Positions 60,701 to 64,000 of a DNA stretch of 64,000 bases are shown piece after piece (within the stretch, counting starts at the first letter, position 1; each line of letters begins with the position of its first letter). Made by a program: the position numbers and the translations under genes. This DNA comes from Clytia hemisphaerica. Lineage: Eukaryota; Cnidaria; Hydrozoa; Leptothecata; Clytiidae. Below the pieces are notes generated by a model. That model ran no database searches. It was not told the DNA's origin and saw nothing but the letters and a program-made list of their open reading frames with translations. The stretch spans positions 310,001 to 374,000 of the forward strand of contig CACVBU010000472.1 in NCBI GenBank assembly GCA_902728285.1, read 5' to 3'.

Positions 60701-63664
60701 GCTGTATTTTCATTTGTAAACAAATGATATTGCACATTTTCTGTCTGGACTTAAAAATCTTAGATTTCCTCAGATTTCTTCAAAATACAAATTAATTTTC
60801 CTTGGAAATTGACTTCATTGAAAGATACATGATTGATTTCCTTGGAAAATACAAGATTGACTTTCATTAGACTGATCATTTGAGATCATTCTGAGAAAAG
60901 ACAGAATTGATTTCTTTGGAAATACAACTTTGATTGACATTGGAAAATGCACAATTGATTTTACTTTTAAAATACAAGAAAAATTCTGCTTGAAAAATAC
61001 TGGAAAATTCTTTGGCTTTCATTTGAAAATCGTTTTCCTTGAAAATGATGTTTCATTTTACTTAACAATTACAATTTGGCTTTCTTTGGAAAATGCAGAA
61101 TAGATATTGCTTGGAAAATACTTTCCTTGTCAAAAACAAAAAGTACAAGATTGAATTTTCTTGGTAACACAAGTTTGTTTTTCCTCGGAAACGCAAACTT
61201 GATTTAACTTGACAAATACAGGCTGAGTTTCATTGGAAAGAGTGGAATTGTTTTTCCTTGAAAAAAATAGAAAAAAGTTCCTTTACAAATAAATAAAATA
61301 CAAGATGGATTTTTCCTGGAAATATTAGGAAAAGAAAGAGTTATAATTATTAATAATTTTCATTGGAAAATACAGAATGGGTAGATTTTCCTTGGAAAAT
61401 ACAGGATGGATAAATTTTCCTTGGAAAATACGGGATAGATAGATTTTCCATGAAAAATACAGGATAGATTTTCCATGAAAAATACGGGATAGATATATTT
61501 TTGTTGGAAAATACGGGATATATTTTCCTTGGAAAATATGGGATATATTTTCCTTGGAAAATACGGGATGGATATATTTTCCTTGGAAAATACGGGATGG
61601 ATATATTTTCCTTGGAAAAATACGGGATGGATTTATTTTCCTTGGAAAATACGGGATGGATATATTTTTCTTTAAAAATACGGGATGGATAGATTTTCCA
61701 TGAAAAATACAGGATGGGTATCTTTTCCTTGGAAAATACGGGATGGATATCTTTTCCTTGGAAAATACGGGATTGATATATTTTCCTTGACAAATGACGA
61801 ATTTGACTCTCTGAATAAAGGACCCATTTCACTCTCCCTTGAAAATAAAAGGCGCACATAAATGGGATTAAGGTGTATATGTTGTCTTTACCTTGATGTG
61901 CAAATTATAGTACAGGCAGATTCTTTATGGTCGCATCTAAAATGTTTTTTCTCATTTAAGGTAAAAGAACAATTTTTGTAATGACAAAAGTCGACTTGGC
62001 AGAAAGGAATAAAATTGATCAGAATAGGGTATGTATGTTGAGAAGGGAACTCTAGAATGACCGTTCTAATTACTTAGAGTCCAAGGAAGTAGTCTTTTTA
62101 CAAACTTCTATAGACATCTAAAAGGTAGTGGGAAAGTTTCTCTCTCCAGATCCAGATTAAGTATTGTGTCAGTATTATGATTTTGAAATGCTCAACTTAT
62201 TTGAACATTCTTTGTTGCGCTCTTCTTAAACTTTTTGTATGAACATTTTAATTTCCCATGTTTGTTTTCCCTTCTCATAGATCAAGAAGATTTTAGGAGG
62301 TCGATTGTTCCCAATGAAAGCCATGGGATATTATGCTGTTGTCACAGGCACAGGTAAATGTTCTTTCTAACAGAGTCAGTCAGCCAGGGCAGTTCAATTT
62401 TGGATTTTCGGGTGGTTCAGTTTGGAAAAAATAATTTATGCATTCTATCTCAAAATCTGAAAATTTTACCTTTCTTTTGACCGTTATTTTTCTCATTTGA
62501 CCTTTGCCTCTGTGTCTTGAATATGAAGAAAGGAAAGGTCTATGTTGTACATCACTCAACATCAGATTTCTCTATTTGCAGGCAATACAAACGAGAGTAT
62601 CGATCACATAAAGCAATACGAAGAAGACTTTTTCAGACAATCAGAGCTTTTCAAGTATGGTTCCTCTTTTCCTAGTCCTTCCTCCCTGTGTGTATTTTTC
62701 TTTACTTTGTACGAAGATTACAAAGGAGACTCTATCCTTAAAATCTGAAGATTGACATTTTGCTCTGAGGTTTCTTCATCTCCAGAAAATTCAAAATTAA
62801 TATTCCTTGGAAAATACAGGCTAGATTTCCCTTGACAAATACATAAAATATAGGATGGATTTTCTTTTCTAAATAAGGTACCCATTCTATTTTCAAGGAA
62901 AATACTGACAATGTATCACCATTTTCAGCAGAGGTTTTCGCCCGCCTGGTTATTCTATCGATTTTTAATCAACATTATTTTTTTCTCCATCGAAATTCAA
63001 AATCGGCCACAAATCGTGAGAATTTTGGCTCATTCAGCTATGGTTTATTCAATTGGCATTACTCTAGAGCGCTGATTGTCAGTTTTGACAAATTTCATGA
63101 CGTCATGTATCTCATACTGAAAGAAAGAAAGAATTATATTCGTTATACAGTGCCGCGTCGTAGGAAGCATTTTGAAGTATAGTGACACCGCGAGGGCCAA
63201 CCATGGTTTCGCCCGAAGGGGGGGAGGTCTTTAAAGACCTAGATCGAAGGATGATGATGATGATGATTGTTTGTAAGTAATGTAATATCAGTTAATACGT
63301 CACTTGCAACCAATCAGCTATTGGGTCCTTGGAAGACACTGCAATGGTGCATAACATGAATAAGGATTAATGAGTATTTCGAAAGCTTTAAGAAACCATC
63401 TTTGAAAAATTATTAGAGGCAAAGGTTGCTACAGCACTATTATAGGTATTAATTATATCTTGCGATTTCGATAATCTACACAGGTCTGGTATTCTAAAAA
63501 CAAGTCAGATGACAACACAGAACCTGAGTTTTGCCGTTGCCAACTGTTTCTGGCAAATGGTACGAGAATCTATAGAACAACAATATGATACATTCAAAGC
63601 CAAGAAATTTAACCTCGAAACGGAGTGGAAGAACAATTATCCAACACTAAGGGAATTGGACAGG
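42651..63664 (+). CDS. OPA1: OPA1-like mitochondrial dynamin GTPase, 5' part in 18 exons
   Basis: Inner-membrane GTPase that fuses mitochondrial inner membranes and shapes cristae. Exons: 42651-42715 (proposed), 43159-43495, 44966-45086, 46480-46557, 46977-47104, 47459-47506, 48647-48754, 49263-49349, 49940-50134, 57133-57207, 57565-57636, 57914-57969, 58233-58276, 58630-58692, 61961-62028, 62281-62353, 62582-62654, 63484-63664. All phases agree and give 624 codons; the gene continues past the window (vertebrate OPA1 is about 960 residues). In order: basic His/Arg-rich presequence, one membrane segment ([18 protein letters not shown], about 117-134), an acidic linker (about 220-240), a coiled coil (about 245-290), [16 protein letters not shown], then the G domain with G1 GDQSAGKT (329-336), G2 Thr357, G3 DLPG (432-435) and G4 TKVD (501-504). 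The end [19 protein letters not shown] is strongly OPA1-like. Intron 9 is 7 kb and hosts a zinc-finger gene. Confidence 0.95.
43159..43495 (+). CDS. OPA1: OPA1 exon 2 (matrix segment and membrane anchor)
   Basis: Acceptor TTCTAG, donor GTATTG. It encodes a long His-, Arg- and Pro-rich segment with almost no acidic residues (for example [17 protein letters not shown]), then [18 protein letters not shown], which aligns with the vertebrate OPA1 membrane anchor. A second frame in the same exon also stays open for 75 codons but ends before the anchor and is not continued by the next exon. Confidence 0.82.
43496..46479. other. OPA1 introns 2-3: microsatellite and short repeats
   Basis: 44344-44390 has (TATC)n followed by TAATAA repeats. 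45337-45420 and 45452-45515 are two diverged copies of a segment with GGTTCAGATCTACCG and CAAACCGGG motifs. The 44155-44340 stretch is more GC-rich than its surroundings, but I cannot assign it. The phrase (C/G)GATG(C/A)AT.. CGGAGGG occurs at about 44327 and about 46415. Confidence 0.5.
49762..49900. mobile_element. palindromic MITE (AATGTCTTC family), OPA1 intron 8
   Basis: AATTGCAATGTCTTCCACGG at the left and GAAGACATTGTTATGATGCG near the right form the inverted ends, with ACCCAACAGCTGATTGGT inside. Same family as 19597-19734. Confidence 0.72.
49940..50134 (+). CDS. OPA1: OPA1 exon 9 (P-loop)
   Basis: Encodes [20 protein letters not shown], with the dynamin-type G1 loop, then [18 protein letters not shown] with the switch-I threonine. 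It ends EYDLSKEHE before a GTAGGT donor. Highly conserved with vertebrate OPA1. Confidence 0.97.
51004..51157. mobile_element. 154-bp near-perfect palindromic MITE
   Basis: AATAACATGGT at the left and its near-inverse ACCATGCTATT at the right. The arms continue through GGGTGATTTTGGATTAATAA and TCATTGAAAACA(C/T)TTCAAAATAGCC. The hairpin loop is about 10 bases. Confidence 0.85.
51501..52024. repeat. perfect 262-bp tandem duplication
   Basis: 51501-51762 and 51763-52024 are the same by eye over the full length, starting GATACGCTTCTGCTAGTC and ending TCATACTAGCT. It includes the CRE-like TGACGTCA at its centre. It is either very recent or an assembly duplication. Confidence 0.95.
52049..52562. 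mobile_element. 514-bp MITE, TATAAGAATA family
   Basis: Left end CACGCTTTTTTTTATATAAG; reverse complement of the right end CACGCTTTTTTTATAAGAAC. The left flank is TA, the right flank CA. Interior AAGAATA/TATTCTTA motifs recur as in 39208-39580. Confidence 0.75.
52661..52748. mobile_element. 88-bp MITE, TATAAGAAC family, TA target site
   Basis: CACGTTTTTTTTATAAGAAC and its inverse at the right end, flanked by TA on both sides (52659-52660 and 52749-52750). It is very short, with little between the arms. Confidence 0.82.
53575..53595 (+). other. 5' UTR end of the nested zinc-finger gene
   Basis: A short leader between the likely splice acceptor (TTTATTATCTCTAG) and the ATG. Its upstream exon was not found. 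Confidence 0.45.
53596..55314 (+). CDS. C2H2 zinc-finger protein nested in OPA1 intron 9
   Basis: A 572-residue open frame from ATG to TAA without introns. Residues 1-250 are low-complexity (acidic, Asn/Ser/Gln-rich, with IKVEDE, IKTEE and CKTEPHE, matching or close to the sumoylation consensus). Residues 260-535 hold ten C2H2 fingers (starting at Cys 260, 290, 318, 346, 374, 401, 429, 457, 486, 514) with several HTGEKP-like linkers, for example [16 protein letters not shown]. Finger 1 has a longer linker. The C-terminus is basic ([10 protein letters not shown]), then a Ser/Glu repeat, ending DLISEDEE. It probably binds DNA in the nucleus; target unknown. TCTCTAG at 53568-53574 is a likely acceptor just upstream of the ATG, so a separate 5' UTR exon is plausible. 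It lies on the same strand as OPA1. Finger number and the missing KRAB, BTB or ZAD domain do not point to a named orthologue. Confidence 0.93.
   Translation: MNIDLGNIKVEDEHESIDRRCQEMFSFQIKTEELVECNSYGKECKTEPHESGIPRCGVDQDDGPKDEQQQSKEHFELKEDVLNHLKPDGEYTFNIIGENDTKVEKQSTSSGNNSPQTNRQINTVTIPSSKNQDRRADSDTSGPSTEPQQGCGPTNNKGVSSNSPSKNAHPEISNATNNNNNTSIRHPQYRHLDGTAYTNSSFHNQEHHITRPPLRPYASISSNDVIHPQSGMPVSQKQMNEAIRYHVISDSDMKFGSLHCHVCKAVFQDIYTFHSHHFVEHKNPEPIFQCDLCQKMFMRRRYLQKHRLLHKGLKPFKCDVCGNVFATASAVRGHMISHSNERPHSCHLCDLKFKTESALNKHVKTHSGLRPYKCNVCEKYFTTATILKSHAQSHKGKTLKCEECGKSFTRRQTLLNHQRLHTGENLHKCPECGKAFTNAGLLKAHLLSHSESRPLECAECGSKFKSKNHLFQHMSRVHSDKRDFPCDKCDAKFKIKQTLERHMLVHTGEKPFKCDICGKAFNQKCSVTRHKFQVHNKKSKKTKTKSESESESESEASESNEDMVDLISEDEE
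55315..57132. other. OPA1 intron 9, part downstream of the nested gene
   Basis: Presumed 3' UTR of the zinc-finger gene first (no clear AATAAA within 200 bases; GATAAA at about 55337 is the nearest variant), then the foldback element at 55608-56594, then about 540 bases with no features seen. Confidence 0.5.
55608..56594. mobile_element. 987-bp foldback element with TA target site
   Basis: The two halves are inverted copies almost to the centre. The ends are GTGAGGTCTG and its inverse, flanked by TA (55606-55607 and 56595-56596). Arms share ACTTCAGATGGTGATAAAAG, AATTTGGCACA(C/G)ATGATCC, AGGTGGCTGGGC and ATGACGTCATCA blocks. No transposase. Confidence 0.87.
57133..58692 (+). CDS. OPA1: OPA1 exons 10-14 (G3 region)
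   Basis: Five short exons. [12 protein letters not shown] continues switch [16 protein letters not shown] carries G3. [15 protein letters not shown], then [20 protein letters not shown] and [15 protein letters not shown], follow the core fold. Exon 12 must end at 57969 (AGCAG|GTATC), because the earlier GTAAGC site breaks the frame with exon 13. Confidence 0.94.
59570..60240. repeat. 67-bp higher-order repeat block, about 10 copies
   Basis: GACAAAGTG(G/A)AAGATG recurs at 59637, 59704, 59771, 59838, 59904, 59971, 60038, 60105 and 60172, a spacing of 66-67 bases. Each period holds two basic units: one with TTTTCCTTTCAAAATAC and one with TTTTCCTTGGAAAATG or ATAC. Confidence 0.9.
61370..61790. 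repeat. about 29-bp satellite block (ACGGGATGGATA type)
   Basis: Units such as TTTTCCTTGGAAAATACGGG then ATGGATATA follow each other at 29-33-base spacing, some with TTTTCCATGAAAAATAC. Confidence 0.85.
61961..63664 (+). CDS. OPA1: OPA1 exons 15-18 (G4 and start of the middle region)
   Basis: [17 protein letters not shown] carries G4 (TKVD). [20 protein letters not shown] and [19 protein letters not shown] complete the G domain. Exon 18 encodes [20 protein letters not shown] and the first middle-domain helices up to LRELDR. Satellite-like repeat sequence lies on both sides of these exons. Confidence 0.94.
62801..62910. repeat. stray units of the TTTTCCTTGGAAAATA satellite
   Basis: ATTCCTTGGAAAATACAGG, then TTTCCCTTGACAAATACA, and an inverted TTTTCAAGGAAAATAC, in the intron after OPA1 exon 17, three exons downstream of the main block. 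Confidence 0.75.
63248..63352. repeat. (GAT)n microsatellite and partial AATGTCTTC-family MITE
   Basis: GAT repeated about six times, followed by the right half of the element seen at 19597-19734 (ACGTCACTTGCAACCAATCA, GCTATTGGGTCC, GGAAGACACTGCAATGGTGC). The left half is not recognisable. Confidence 0.65.
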
Positions 63665-64000
63665 GTAAGAAATTGTTGATGATAAATCTCTGACAAACGG
63701 AAAAGAAATTTTCATTTTATTTTGTGATGTGTGGTGATTTGTGGTGATTTATCTCGGAGATACGAGCTTCGATTGTCATCATACTACAATGTACCATGGA
63801 GGTATAAAGAAACAGGAGAAGTATGCTATTGTAACCATGCTCGCCCTACGATTAAAAATATTACGAGGTATGCATGCTCATAATCTCATATATCGTGCAT
63901 TTTTAATGAGCTCTTTTGTTGATAGGAAAAATCTTATTGGCTAACTTAAGTGTTGGAAATAAAATGGGACGAGATTCATTGTTTCTGACATTGGTGTAAG

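Larger units (their letters stand above)
58772..61796. repeat. intronic minisatellite based on TTTTCCTTGGAAAATA
   Basis: About 3 kb of degenerate tandem units, roughly 29-34 bases each, nearly all containing TTTTCCTTGGAAAATA, which is self-complementary apart from the central TT. It fills almost the whole OPA1 intron between exons 14 and 15. Two better ordered blocks stand out: 59570-60240 and 61370-61790. Long open frames on both strands here are by-products of the repeat. Confidence 0.93.

Noticed and set aside
58772-61796. Regular spacing suggesting a CRISPR-like array
   Set aside because: Units are degenerate and contiguous with no unique spacers, and the host is an animal genome.
61350-61859. 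169-codon minus-strand frame, repetitive
   Set aside because: Translation of the 29-bp satellite; same reason.

Overview
This is a eukaryotic, AT-rich, intron-rich animal window. The evidence is a complete vinculin gene (18 coding exons), the 5' two-thirds of an OPA1-type mitochondrial dynamin gene (18 coding exons before the window ends), five nuclear tRNA genes of standard metazoan type, a CR1/L2-like LINE and many small palindromic DNA transposons (MITEs). The mix of vinculin, a LINE with an SGNH-esterase ORF1 and dense MITEs fits an early-branching or marine invertebrate, perhaps a cnidarian. That placement is an inference and I would not go below Metazoa with confidence.

Layout. 1-6112: three head-to-tail copies of a 2.17-kb unit, each carrying tRNA-Pro(TGG) and, in the two complete copies, tRNA-Lys(CTT), all on the minus strand. 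Each unit also holds a TTTCGCG-rich MITE. The third copy breaks inside the tRNA-Lys gene, where unrelated sequence and then LINE material begin. 6300-11900: a decayed LINE (esterase, APE endonuclease and reverse transcriptase parts), a 928-bp foldback element, and a second, 5'-truncated LINE copy with an open RT frame. 12500-16737: palindromic elements, including two opposed copies of one 685-bp MITE that bracket the last vinculin exon. 15565-28831 (minus): vinculin, 974 residues, with splice phases that chain without a break. 28832-35734: intergenic, with at least six palindromic or MITE-like elements. 35735-36784 (minus): an unrecognised single-exon type I membrane protein. 36785-42650: intergenic, with two clear TA-flanked MITEs.

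42651-63664 (plus): OPA1-like gene, running off the right edge. Its 7-kb intron 9 contains a 262-bp perfect tandem duplication, several MITEs, a complete intronless-coding C2H2 zinc-finger gene (53596-55314, same strand) and a 987-bp foldback element. A later 3.3-kb intron is almost wholly a degenerate minisatellite built on TTTTCCTTGGAAAATA, and the same repeat reappears three exons downstream.

The genes do not form a pathway: vinculin acts at adhesion sites, OPA1 at the mitochondrial inner membrane, and the zinc-finger protein is probably a nuclear regulator. The distinctive content is repeat biology: a co-amplified tRNA/MITE array, MITEs with exact target duplications inside both large genes, and an intronic hairpin-forming minisatellite. 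Many copy-to-copy differences are one-base homopolymer changes, so residual long-read consensus error must be considered before calling any repeat copy dead or diverged.
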